DNA from: JAMLHH01 sp035515235
GTDB lineage: Bacteria > Bacteroidota > Bacteroidia > Chitinophagales > JADIYW01
Length of the DNA stretch: 64,000 nt
Direction of reading: 5' to 3'
NCBI GenBank assembly: GCA_035515235.1
Contig: DATJBS010000012.1
Span: forward strand, 144,833 to 208,832
Shown here one piece after another: positions 7,557 through 15,551 of this stretch. Each line of letters begins with the position of its first letter. Within the stretch, counting starts at the first letter, position 1. Position numbers and translations under genes: made by a program. The notes under the pieces were generated by a model. The model saw only the letters and a list, made by a program, of their open reading frames with translations. It ran no database searches and had not been told where the DNA came from.

Positions 7557-9491
7557 ATGTACTTTATAATAATCCGAAACCTTGTTTTTTAAAATATCCA
7601 ATCTAACTATAAAGCGATACATATCAGAAATAACTAAGCTTAAATTTTTTATATTTTCATCTTTGTAAAACTCATCTATGTTAGGAAGTGTCAAGTATGA
7701 ATAGATACTTAAAACATATTCGTTATGTCTAATATCCACATGCTTATAAAAAGTACTATGATTGAAGTTAGGATATTTTATAATATAGTATCCATATTCT
7801 TTTTCAATTGCATTTAATTCAGCTTCAAATCCAGCTTCTATTATAATACTTTGCATAGATGTGTTGCCTTTAGTAGGAGTCATCCATCTTTCAGAAGAAA
7901 TAATAAGTCTAATAGCGCCTTCATAGGGTTGAGAAAATAATTTTATCAAACTTATGTCGTTTCTTTCTGTAAATTTTATAAAGGCATTGGCTATAACTTT
8001 TCTACCATTATCATTAATATATTTTGCAATATCTGGTAGTTCTTTTTTTAATTGTGGAATTAATAAGTTTCTTAAATTTTTCAAAAAATTTCCTCTGTGA
8101 TAATCAATAATAGGTTTATCAAATGCTTCAAGATTTGTTACCGACGAAAGAGAAATTATGGAATTGATTGTATCTTCAATATCTTCACCTTTAGCTGTTA
8201 TTGAATTCTTTAATGTATTTAGCAACCTTGAAATACTTAAAGCACGTTTCTTCAAATAGTGGTCATTTTCACAAAGTCTGAATAAGACTTTTTCCCATTC
8301 TTCGTCAAACTCTTCAGAGTTGTTTAGTTTTTCAACACTTTGTGCATCAAGCTGTTTTAAGTTCATCTGCAAAGCCACTTTTTCATCCCACTTATCAAAT
8401 GATGAATAAAGAGATAAAAGCCTGTAAACAGGAGGATAAGCTATTTGAATACTTACTAAAGCAAAATTTACCAACAATTCTAATTCATCATTTAATTGGT
8501 CGTTTTCAGTGCTATCATTTTTAGCAGAATTGATACATTTAATTAGTGAAAGAGAATTCATTAATCTTTTTAAAGCTCTTGGATTTGAACCTACCGAAAG
8601 ATTTGATATTTCTGAAAACTGAGAAATCAGTTTTACATCATTTGCATTTTTATCAGAAATATAATCTATAGAAATAAGACTATCTTTTAAAAAAGTATCA
8701 ATTTTATAACTAGTAACGGGCATTGAGAAAGGTACTTGAATTATTTTGTCGAAAAATGATCTAAACTCTCTTTCGTTTTGTTCAGATATTTTACCAAATT
8801 TCGGTTCAAGTCCTTTGATAACTACATCGTAGTCTATTGCTAAAATAAAAACACAGTTTTTTAAGGTGAATATATTTTTTATAAGTTCTAAAAGTTGAAC
8901 AGCAACGGGAGGGTCAATCCTATCTAAATCATCAATAAAAAAAATGAATCCTTGTTTATGGCTATCTTTTGTTAAGCAATTTGTTATTATTTCTTCTAGT
9001 TCATCTCTAATTTTACTAATTGTAACTTCTTCATCTTGATTGATTGATTTTACAACTTCATCATAACCTGTACTAGTAAAACTATTAAAAGAACTAGCAA
9101 CTTTTAATACAGATAATCCAAACTTTTTTACATTTTTTAAAAGTTTTATTACCTTTTCCTTATCAATATTAGCAGTTTTTGAAACTTCCTCAATTAGTTT
9201 AGTTATGATGTCAATTAGGGTAGTAGAGGCGTCTTTCATTAAAGCATATTCCCAAGTGTTTAACCAAACAGAATAGTATTTTGATTTTTCTCTATCACTC
9301 AAATTCTTTTTTAGACTATTCATCAAAGAAGTCTTACCGCTTCCCCATTCTCCTTGCAGAGAAATTGTAATTGGAGTATTAGTATTATCTATAAATGTTG
9401 TAAGTCCCTTTTCAAAAGGTTCAATGCCAAAATTATCTTTTTCACCAAGAGATACATTTCTTGGGATATCTGTTATGCTTGATTTTTTCAT
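7554..9491 (-). CDS. KAP-family P-loop NTPase
   Basis: The 645-residue protein has Walker A GEWGSGKTS at 47-55 and Walker B IFFIDDLDRID at about 183-193, with the DDLDR pattern typical of KAP NTPases. ILAIDYDVVIKGLE at 216-229 looks like the following sensor segment. A short hydrophobic stretch at 123-135 lies between the Walker motifs, where many KAP proteins carry membrane segments; it is probably too short to be a real one. The C-terminal 300 residues are helical and not recognised. KAP NTPases include PifA of plasmid F, which excludes phage T7. It lies 36 bases after the UDG-like gene and 92 before the WYL gene, so the three look like one transcription unit. Confidence 0.88.
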   Translation of the reverse strand: MKKSSITDIPRNVSLGEKDNFGIEPFEKGLTTFIDNTNTPITISLQGEWGSGKTSLMNSLKKNLSDREKSKYYSVWLNTWEYALMKDASTTLIDIITKLIEEVSKTANIDKEKVIKLLKNVKKFGLSVLKVASSFNSFTSTGYDEVVKSINQDEEVTISKIRDELEEIITNCLTKDSHKQGFIFFIDDLDRIDPPVAVQLLELIKNIFTLKNCVFILAIDYDVVIKGLEPKFGKISEQNEREFRSFFDKIIQVPFSMPVTSYKIDTFLKDSLISIDYISDKNANDVKLISQFSEISNLSVGSNPRALKRLMNSLSLIKCINSAKNDSTENDQLNDELELLVNFALVSIQIAYPPVYRLLSLYSSFDKWDEKVALQMNLKQLDAQSVEKLNNSEEFDEEWEKVLFRLCENDHYLKKRALSISRLLNTLKNSITAKGEDIEDTINSIISLSSVTNLEAFDKPIIDYHRGNFLKNLRNLLIPQLKKELPDIAKYINDNGRKVIANAFIKFTERNDISLIKLFSQPYEGAIRLIISSERWMTPTKGNTSMQSIIIEAGFEAELNAIEKEYGYYIIKYPNFNHSTFYKHVDIRHNEYVLSIYSYLTLPNIDEFYKDENIKNLSLVISDMYRFIVRLDILKNKVSDYYKVH

Positions 9492-9527
9492 TTATCTTGA
9501 ATATTTATAATTTATTTCTAAGACTAT

Positions 9528-10313
9528 TTAATTTACACTTAGCAATGCTTTGTCGAAAACTTTGTACCAATTTTCTTTTATATCATTTCTTTTTTTGAAT
9601 CTAGCTTTAGGATGATATAGATTGTAAATTTGAATATTTTCAAATTGTTTAGGATGATTTTTTCGCAAATTGTTTAAATTTTTTGCTGTATTTGAAACAT
9701 CAAAGCAAAATATTATTTGAGGTTTAAATATCTCAATTTCTTTTAAAAGAAACATTTCCATACATTCTATATTTCTTTCTTTAGGTAATCTTTCTTCTTT
9801 TTCAGGCTTACATTTTACTGAATTAGTCACGAGAACATTTGAAAGGTTATACTTTTTCATTAAATGTATAAATGAGTTAGCATAAGCATCATTCGATGAT
9901 TCAGGAAATATTTCTAAATTTTTTGCTACTTTTTTATTATCTAAATAATCTTCAATCTTCCCAAACCAATAGTTTAATCGTGGAAATACTAACGTTTTAT
10001 TAAAAAAATTTCTATGCAAATTCCAGTCTTTCCCTGGATTTTCTAATAGAAAAATAATAGGAGTGTCGTTTCCGTTCTCAATAGGTTTGATTTTGACGTC
10101 TGAGTTTTTTTGTAGTAACTTATTAAAGTCAGATGTATGGCTAAATCCAGACATGAGATTGCATTCATTTCCTTTTATATCACATAAATTACAAACTCCA
10201 ACTAAATCAGCTTCCGAAAAATCTTCTATTAGGTTTATATCAGAATTTTGATCATTTAAAATAAATAAGTTTTTGTAGAAATATTTTTTTAATTCGTTTA
10301 AGCTATTTGACAT
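9528..10313 (-). CDS. Uracil-DNA glycosylase-like protein, family-4-like with Fe-S cysteines
   Basis: The 261-residue protein keeps the skeleton of Fe-S uracil-DNA glycosylases. It has a Cys-x2-Cys at 41/44, FLLENPGKDW at 88-97 (position of the GEAPG water-activating loop), and VLVTNSVKCKP with Cys168. Cys184 comes exactly 16 residues later, and YHP at 233-235 takes the position of the HPS motif. Cys168 and Cys184 have the spacing I recall from thermophilic UDGa. The catalytic loop is altered (Glu-Asn-Pro-Gly), so it may bind rather than excise uracil, or act on another modified base. It is the first gene of the UDG-KAP-WYL unit. Assignment is by motif; catalytic activity is unproven. Confidence 0.75.
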   Translation of the reverse strand: MSNSLNELKKYFYKNLFILNDQNSDINLIEDFSEADLVGVCNLCDIKGNECNLMSGFSHTSDFNKLLQKNSDVKIKPIENGNDTPIIFLLENPGKDWNLHRNFFNKTLVFPRLNYWFGKIEDYLDNKKVAKNLEIFPESSNDAYANSFIHLMKKYNLSNVLVTNSVKCKPEKEERLPKERNIECMEMFLLKEIEIFKPQIIFCFDVSNTAKNLNNLRKNHPKQFENIQIYNLYHPKARFKKRNDIKENWYKVFDKALLSVN

Positions 10314-10507
10314 TTTATTAAAGAGTTAAGTTAAGAAAGTAAATTGTGATTTTGATAGTTTTTTAATTCATTTTTATAATGCTGGATGATGCTTTTTAGT
10401 CGGACTTTTATCAAATACTGTATCCAAAGTATAAGTCCTTTTAAAATTAGGAACGATAATTCAGATCACAGCTAAAATATGTTTGTTTGAAGTTGATGCT
10501 AAGTGTA

Positions 10508-10814
10508 TTAACGACTATAGCGCTCTCCTGTTTTCTTACATTTTTTATCGTAAGTAACAATGTAAGAGCCTTTCTTTACATTAAAAGTAGAACCAGAAGC
10601 TGATTTAAAATCAAGACCTGAACTATATAACTCAGCAATTTTTTTGCTATTCTTGTCATAAGTTTGGATGTAAGACCCTTTCTCCACAACGAAAAAGTCT
10701 CCTGCAACACCTAATAAGCCTAAGCCCGAGGCATACAGTTCGGAAATCGTTTTTACCGCTGGAGTCAAAAACTTGTAAATAACTCCCTTTTTGTTGAACG
10801 TCTGAAATTGGCAT
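10508..10814 (-). pseudogene. KGSY-repeat small protein gene, frameshifted
   Basis: Starting at ATG 10814 the frame gives MPISDVQQKGSYLQVFDSSG and then leaves register at a run of five T (10750-10754; five A in the mRNA). The downstream part is intact in another frame, and removal of one base joins them. The joined protein of about 100 residues has three copies of a KGSY(I/L)xx(Y/F)D unit separated by (E)LY(A/S)SGL stretches. This short repeat occurs in small bacterial proteins of unknown function. The break could be a real mutation, a sequencing error in the homopolymer, or slippage. There is no signal peptide. It lies 195 bases downstream-facing from the UDG-like gene start, on the same strand. 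Confidence 0.6.
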
Positions 10815-10994
10815 ATAATTTATTTTTTTAATTTTACGCTTACTCTTATCGGTTTTAAGCAATCCCGTATTTATTTAAACTTTATTCAATTATTTAGAGT
10901 TAAAACAATCTTTTTACAGCGACTATCCAACTTAAAGAATTAATTACTCAAAAGCCAAATATAAAATATTTCCATTTAGTTTAATAAGTTTTTT

Positions 10995-11321
10995 TTATTG
11001 CTTTTCTTCCTTTATTTCACAATGAATCAAATTTAAATTAAATAGCATTTCATAATTATCATACTCAGAGGTACGGAAACTTAATTTATCACCTTCAATA
11101 TATATTTTTAAGAGAAGTGTGGACTTAGAAAATTCTAAATCATAAAACTCAAATTCCTCTAATTCTTTTATTCCTTCTTTCACAAGGATTTTTAAAAGTA
11201 AATCAGGAGCTAGATAAATATATAAACCAATTTCTTTGCCTTCATATTCGAAAAATAATTTGTACAGTCCATCGTAAGTTAATTTATATGGATTGACCTC
11301 TAACATTTTTTCTACTATCAT
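10995..11321 (-). CDS. Hypothetical protein (108 aa)
   Basis: Not recognised. The product is acidic, with alternating strands such as KLTYDGLYKLFFEYEGKEIG and LLLKIYIEGDKLSF, and no signal peptide, membrane segment or Cys-rich site. Base composition and codon use match real genes here rather than a random frame. It sits alone between the frameshifted KGSY gene and the toxin-antitoxin remnant, inside the accessory stretch. An immunity- or antitoxin-like role is possible from its size and place but has no direct support. Confidence 0.55.
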   Translation of the reverse strand: MIVEKMLEVNPYKLTYDGLYKLFFEYEGKEIGLYIYLAPDLLLKILVKEGIKELEEFEFYDLEFSKSTLLLKIYIEGDKLSFRTSEYDNYEMLFNLNLIHCEIKEEKQ

Positions 11322-11769
11322 TTCTATTGATTTTTATTTAATGCCTACTCTGTTCAGTTTTCAGCTTCTCTTATTATTTATCAAATGTAATAAGTAAGCA
11401 CGCCAAAACATGTCGTAGTTGGTTTTGCTTTCAGATATAATCGAAATATTCCTTTTTATCTGTGAATTAGTAAAGTGTGTTGGATGTTATTTAATGAAAC
11501 TACTAAATAGAAGTATGTATTTTAAAAGTGATATTGATCGATAAAAGTGACTAAGGCTGTCTCAGGTTCATTTAAAATATGAATCTTTATATGCTTCATT
11601 CAATCAATCTTTGTATAAATAAGCACATCCAAATCTACTTATTAAAGCATTTTATGCACTAACAAAGATTTTTCATTCATTTTTTTGCTTATTTCAACAA
11701 AAGGATAGGATGAGAAATGAAAAGAGAAATTTCAGATAAAAATATAAGATTATCTAGAAGTAAATTATT
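11322..11769. other. Non-coding stretch in the accessory region
   Basis: About 450 AT-rich bases without a credible gene on either strand. I see no strong hairpin, tRNA or promoter box in it. Confidence 0.4.
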
Positions 11770-12087
11770 CTATTTTATCTGATTCATTTTTTCTGGATTC
11801 TGATGACAATCAAAAACATTGACAATGTCTATTCGACTTTTATTTGAGTTTATTCAAAAAATGATTTTGTAATTTTTAAAGACTAAATATCTAAAACCTT
11901 GAGGTCTATTAGACAATTGAATCTCCTTTTGTCCGATGTTTGGGTTTTTATTTAATGAAATTGTTTTGTCTATTATTCCATCTACAAGCTTTTGAACTAC
12001 ATCATAGCTTGCTTCTGTTTCAAAATAATTAAAAATGTCGGTCAATTGATTTTCTGCAAAAGTTGTCCAATAAACCTTCCAACTCAT
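11770..12087 (-). pseudogene. ParE/RelE-family toxin with premature TGA stop
   Basis: The frame from ATG 12087 codes for 77 residues of a RelE/ParE-superfamily toxin (KVYWTTFAENQLTDIFNYFE, GQKEIQL, RYLVFKNYKIIF) and then hits TGA at 11854-11856. Reading through gives 27 more residues (INSNKSRIDIVNVFD, QNPEKM) that match the usual family C-terminus. The stop falls where relatives have Trp in KIIYWI, so TGG to TGA is the simplest explanation. The missing C-terminal strand normally carries active-site residues, so the toxin is probably dead or weakened. The start overlaps the antitoxin stop by four bases. TGA ends other genes here, so recoding as Trp is unlikely. Confidence 0.75.
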
Positions 12088-12320
12088 TTTTCGAATTTTA
12101 ATTTTAAGTCAGTAGCTAGAATGACTCGATCATTTTCTGAATCTTCTAATGCTTGATCTATTTCACGATTAAGCTGATCGATATCATTTGATGAGTTGGT
12201 TTTAGAAAACAGTTCTGATTTTTGAATTTTCAACATTTCTTCAAAACCACTTATTCTTTCCTCATTTTGTATTCTCAGAAACTCTTGGATAAATGATATT
12301 TTCCTAGTTTGCAAGTCCAT
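12084..12320 (-). CDS. Antitoxin component of the ParE/RelE-type pair
   Basis: The 78-residue acidic, largely helical protein (MDLQTRKISFIQEFLRI ... EIDQALEDSEN) precedes the ParE/RelE-type toxin and overlaps it by four bases, the classic antitoxin-toxin arrangement. The N-terminal part resembles short Bacteroidota antitoxins of this type, with a conserved LQTRKxxFIQEFL block. It should fold with and neutralise the toxin and repress the operon. It is intact although the toxin is truncated, so it may persist as a remnant or still protect against related toxins. A TATTTTTG promoter box lies just upstream. Confidence 0.72.
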   Translation of the reverse strand: MDLQTRKISFIQEFLRIQNEERISGFEEMLKIQKSELFSKTNSSNDIDQLNREIDQALEDSENDRVILATDLKLKFEK

Positions 12321-12335
12321 AACATTTCATTTTTT

Positions 12336-12343
12336 CAAAAATA
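12336..12343 (-). promoter_or_regulatory. Putative -7 box of the toxin-antitoxin operon
   Basis: TATTTTTG on the minus strand fits TAnnTTTG. Transcription would begin near 12329, with a leader of about 10 bases before the ATG at 12320. No TTTG at the -33 distance was found. Confidence 0.35.
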
Positions 12344-12444
12344 CAATATATTTGCATTTTTGGCTACTTTACGTATTCAATATTGGTCTGTTTCTTTTGC
12401 TTATTCTATATACTTAAATAAATTTAAAGCAGAAAAATAAATCC

Positions 12445-13065
12445 TTATTTTTTCATCCTATTCAATTCTTCCATCTTCTTTTTTGCTTCTGTAAATATCG
12501 CTTCTATAGGTTCTGCACTTTCAAATAAGATAGTGTTATTGTCACTCTTACTATTATCGTTCCTAATCAACCAACTTGTCTTTCCTTCTACAGTTTCATA
12601 ACCCACCATCAAGCCACCCCGTAATTTATATTTATTCCCTCTATAATTATAAATAAATTGTTTGCTTTCCATTCCATCAAAAGATTTGAAATTATCTTTC
12701 AGTTTATTAAATGCTAGTAGAAAATCTTCTTTTTCTTCCTTTTTTAATGTTGTAATTTCTTTTAAAACCTTTAGAATATCGCTGTACTTAATATCAGGGA
12801 AAGGTTCAAAAGTTTTGTCTTCTATTACTATTTGAAAAATATAGGTGAAAGTGTTTCCGTTGGGAATTTTTCTAATTCTTGTTTCAGCTGTTCCAAGGGT
12901 GTACTTTAAATCGGATAACTTGATGTCTTCAAATTTTATATTTTTTGCAGAGTTAGAGTCAACAGTATTTTTTTGAACAACTACAGCTTCTGTTTTTGTG
13001 TATTGTGCATAGACAGTATTTGACAGGATTGCCAAAGTTGAAATAATGAGGAACTTTTTTACCAT
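12445..13065 (-). CDS. Secreted hypothetical protein (206 aa)
   Basis: An N-terminal signal peptide (about 1-20, ending at VYAQ) directs export. The remainder is charged with mixed helix and strand, including FEDIKLSDLKYTLGTAETR, an acidic/basic helical middle (ITTLKKEEKEDFLLAFNKLK) and a C-terminal helix rich in Lys and Glu. No family is recognised and there is no lipobox or sorting domain. It stands alone with its own spacing on both sides. The coding call rests on length, signal peptide and codon use. Confidence 0.65.
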   Translation of the reverse strand: MVKKFLIISTLAILSNTVYAQYTKTEAVVVQKNTVDSNSAKNIKFEDIKLSDLKYTLGTAETRIRKIPNGNTFTYIFQIVIEDKTFEPFPDIKYSDILKVLKEITTLKKEEKEDFLLAFNKLKDNFKSFDGMESKQFIYNYRGNKYKLRGGLMVGYETVEGKTSWLIRNDNSKSDNNTILFESAEPIEAIFTEAKKKMEELNRMKK

Positions 13066-13219
13066 TTCAAATCGTTTAATAAATTATTGAGAAGAGTCTC
13101 TTAATTTAGAAATAACGTATTGAAATGTAGAATATTATAATGAAGTCACTTCAGTAAAGTATAGCAAGAATTTGCTTTTGAATTAGGAAAAAACCAATAT
13201 GTGTTAAAAAAAACAAATA

Positions 13220-13657
13220 TTATCTCAAAGTATATTTTAAGATTTCTACTACTTGTTCTGGTGTAGTCGCCCAAGCTTGAGCAGCTGCATCTACTTCTTT
13301 GAGCGGATGAATAATCGCTTCATCGTGTAAGGTGATGTATGGTTTGCCAAGAGCAGCGCAATAGCCAGCATCAAAAGCTGCATTCCATTGTTTGTATTTG
13401 TCTCCAAAACGCACGACAGCCATATCACATGCTTCGATATAAGTGCGCGTACGAATAGCATTCACTTTTGCCGATTTATGGTCACGCCAAAATGAATTTT
13501 CTTCTTTGCCCAAAACATCTCCTGCAGCATCGCTTGCATCATGGTCAGTGACTGCAGAGTAAAAATCGATATTTAATCCTGCTTTCTTACATCCGTCTAT
13601 AATTTGCTCGCGCCAATCTGTGTGAATTTCACCGGATAAATAAACATTGAATTTCAT
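13220..13657 (-). CDS. ytoQ: YtoQ family protein
   Basis: The 145-residue protein carries the features of the YtoQ family: the opening NVYLSGEIHTDWREQI, the SAVTDHDASDAAG block (about 34-46), ENSFWRDHKSAKVNAIRT, and GYCAALGKPYITLHDEAI. The fold is related to nucleoside 2-deoxyribosyltransferases, but no reaction is established for YtoQ as far as I know. It is cytoplasmic, with no signal peptide. It lies within the minus-strand accessory stretch with no obvious partner. The family is recognised; the function is unknown. Confidence 0.85.
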   Translation of the reverse strand: MKFNVYLSGEIHTDWREQIIDGCKKAGLNIDFYSAVTDHDASDAAGDVLGKEENSFWRDHKSAKVNAIRTRTYIEACDMAVVRFGDKYKQWNAAFDAGYCAALGKPYITLHDEAIIHPLKEVDAAAQAWATTPEQVVEILKYTLR

Positions 13658-13741
13658 ATACTATACTTTTTTAAATTTTATATTATTTGAATAATCTAGT
13701 CCTGCTTTTAATACGTCTAGAACAGAGTTTTAAAATCAAAA

Positions 13742-13993
13742 TTATAAAGCAGGAGCGTGTTTTCCTTTATTGGCACCATCGGGATGTCTTCTGCAAGAGC
13801 TTGTTATAAGACTTGAGATACTTGACTTGTCTGTGCCACAATACTTACAAGTATATTTTGACTTTTCATCTCCTTCGTACAATTTATGTTTTCCTTTATT
13901 TGGACCTAATGGATGGCTTAAACATGGCGTGCTTATGATACTTGAAACGCTTTTTCGTCTCGTTCCACAATATTCGCAGTAATAATTTATCAT
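13742..13993 (-). CDS. Small protein with duplicated C2CH zinc-ribbon-like unit
   Basis: The 83-residue protein is two copies of one unit of about 43 residues. Unit 1 has Cys6, Cys9, Cys24 and His27; unit 2 has Cys49, Cys52, Cys67 and His70. Each unit follows the pattern Y-x-C-x-Y-C-G, then S-(I/V)-S-S-(I/L)-I, then C-x2-H-P-x-G-x-N-K-G-K-H. The Cys/Cys/Cys/His spacing suggests one zinc ion per unit. The conserved HPxGxNKGKH tail, rich in Lys and His, could contact nucleic acid. I do not know a named family. Both units keep all ligands, which argues that the gene is real and under selection. Confidence 0.65.
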   Translation of the reverse strand: MINYYCEYCGTRRKSVSSIISTPCLSHPLGPNKGKHKLYEGDEKSKYTCKYCGTDKSSISSLITSSCRRHPDGANKGKHAPAL

Positions 13994-14157
13994 AATATAT
14001 TGTTTTAAGCGCTGAATAGTATACTATTCATTCAACTTATAATTATTACAAACATACAGCTCTAATGTGCAAAATGATGTCAATTATCATTTTTATAATA
14101 GCATTATTTATGAAGTGTATAAAATAATTGGACGATAAGCTCTATATGATATGACAT

Positions 14158-14198
14158 AAAAGAAGCGTAGTAAGTCAATTGTTTAAATTACTACGCTT
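14158..14198 (-). terminator. Intrinsic terminator of tpx
   Basis: 11-bp perfect stem (14163-14173 with 14188-14198) starting 9 bases after the tpx stop on the minus strand. The tail is T-rich but interrupted. Confidence 0.65.
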
Positions 14199-14207
14199 AG
14201 GTTTCTA

Positions 14208-14708
14208 TTATTTTAAAGCATCTAAAGCTTTTTGATAATTGGGTTCTTCTACAATCTCTGGAACTTGCTCTGTGTAAATAACTTTTCCTTCATCGTTCAC
14301 TACCACCACTGCTCTACTCATTAATCCTTCAAGAGGACCGTCAGTGATTTTTACTTGATAAGCATCTGAGAAATTATTATCTCTAAATTCAGATAAAGTA
14401 ATGACATTTTTCAAACCTTCAACATCGAAAAATCTTTGTTGCGCAAAAGGTAAATCTTTTGATACACAGAGTACGACAGTATTTTCAAGGTCTGCAGCTT
14501 CTTCGTTAAATTTTCTCACCGAAATTGCGCAAGTGCCTGTATCTATACTTGGGAAGATATTGAAAATGATATTTTTCCCTTTAAAATCTGCAATTGATTT
14601 TTCGGCCAATTCCCCTGTGGTCAATTTGAAATCAGGTGCTTGTTCACCTATTTTAGGAAGTTCTCCTTGTGTGTGAATCTTATTTCCTTTCAATGTAATG
14701 TTTGCCAT
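14208..14708 (-). CDS. tpx: Thiol peroxidase Tpx lacking the usual resolving cysteine
   Basis: Peroxiredoxin of the Tpx family (166 residues) that removes peroxides using thioredoxin. The peroxidatic Cys is Cys60 in IDTGTCAISVRKFN, with Thr57 and Arg65 nearby. LCVSKDLPFAQ (80-90) is the family block. In E. coli Tpx this block is followed by RFCGAEGL, whose Cys95 resolves the sulfenic acid. Here it reads RFFDVEGL, so the resolving Cys is Phe94. Cys81 remains, as in E. coli Cys82. The enzyme may use Cys81, an outside thiol, or work as a 1-Cys enzyme. It is monocistronic with its own terminator. Confidence 0.9.
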   Translation of the reverse strand: MANITLKGNKIHTQGELPKIGEQAPDFKLTTGELAEKSIADFKGKNIIFNIFPSIDTGTCAISVRKFNEEAADLENTVVLCVSKDLPFAQQRFFDVEGLKNVITLSEFRDNNFSDAYQVKITDGPLEGLMSRAVVVVNDEGKVIYTEQVPEIVEEPNYQKALDALK

Positions 14709-14781
14709 AAGTTTTATTTTTAAGATGAATAACGAGTATTCTATCTGATGATTTTTATAATATTTTTTTGTCTTAGAATTT

Positions 14782-15537
14782 TTACAAAGTCAATCCTCCA
14801 TCAGCGGTATAAATTGCGCCAGTCACATAACTAGACGAATTAGACGCCAAGAAGAAAGCTAATGCAGCGATTTCTTCTACTGTTCCGACTCTTTTAAGCG
14901 GTAATTGGCTGACAAAATGCTCCGTCCATTTTTCATTGCTCCATAGTGCTTTAGAGAATTTAGTTTTAATCAATCCAGGACAAATGCTATTGACCCTAAT
15001 ATTATCTTCGCCCCATTCTTGAGCACAAGATTTAGTGAGCATATTCAACGCAGCTTTGGATACAGAATAAATGCCCATTCCATCGTGAGGAGAAATTCCT
15101 TCCACTGAACTGATATTGATAATAGATCCGCCACCTCTTTTCTTCATGCTAGGATAAGCTAGTTTACTCAGTTCGAAAGGAGCCTTAACATTCACTGAAA
15201 TTGTTTTGTCAAAAGCTGATGAATCACAACCAACAATAGGTCCATAGTATGGATTTGCCACTGCATTATTGACTAAAATATCTATTCCTCCAAAAGCTTG
15301 AATGGTGTCATCGATTAGATTTTGAGCATCTTCAGGAATGCTTACATTTCCTGCAATAGCCATTACGCTTCCTCCAAATTCTTTAATAGAATCTGCTACT
15401 TTATCTAGGTCTTCTTGTTTTCTGGAGTTGATGACTACGTTTGCGCCACTTCTAGCAAAGTATCTTGCAATAGCTTCTCCAATACCTTTACTTGCTCCAG
15501 TAATGATAGCCGTTTTGCCTTTTAAATTTTCTATCAT
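14782..15537 (-). CDS. Short-chain dehydrogenase/reductase
   Basis: Classical SDR of 251 residues with the NAD(P) motif TGASKGIG (13-20), NNAVANP near 90, ISSVEG around 142-147, and the catalytic Tyr157-x3-Lys161 in YSVSKAAL. The final block SSYVTGAIYTADGG is the usual SDR C-terminus. It starts 14 bases after an acyl-CoA ligase gene on the same strand, so it probably acts on an acyl-CoA or lipid intermediate made by that enzyme, for example as a 3-oxoacyl or 3-hydroxyacyl reductase. The exact substrate cannot be read from sequence. Confidence 0.88.
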   Translation of the reverse strand: MIENLKGKTAIITGASKGIGEAIARYFARSGANVVINSRKQEDLDKVADSIKEFGGSVMAIAGNVSIPEDAQNLIDDTIQAFGGIDILVNNAVANPYYGPIVGCDSSAFDKTISVNVKAPFELSKLAYPSMKKRGGGSIINISSVEGISPHDGMGIYSVSKAALNMLTKSCAQEWGEDNIRVNSICPGLIKTKFSKALWSNEKWTEHFVSQLPLKRVGTVEEIAALAFFLASNSSSYVTGAIYTADGGLTL

Positions 15538-15551
15538 GATAATTTTTTTAT

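Noticed and set aside
11854..11856. TGA read as Trp (alternative genetic code)
   Set aside because: TGA ends other genes in the window, such as ubiX and the dnaX gamma frame, and Trp is coded by TGG throughout, so a nonsense change in one gene is simpler.
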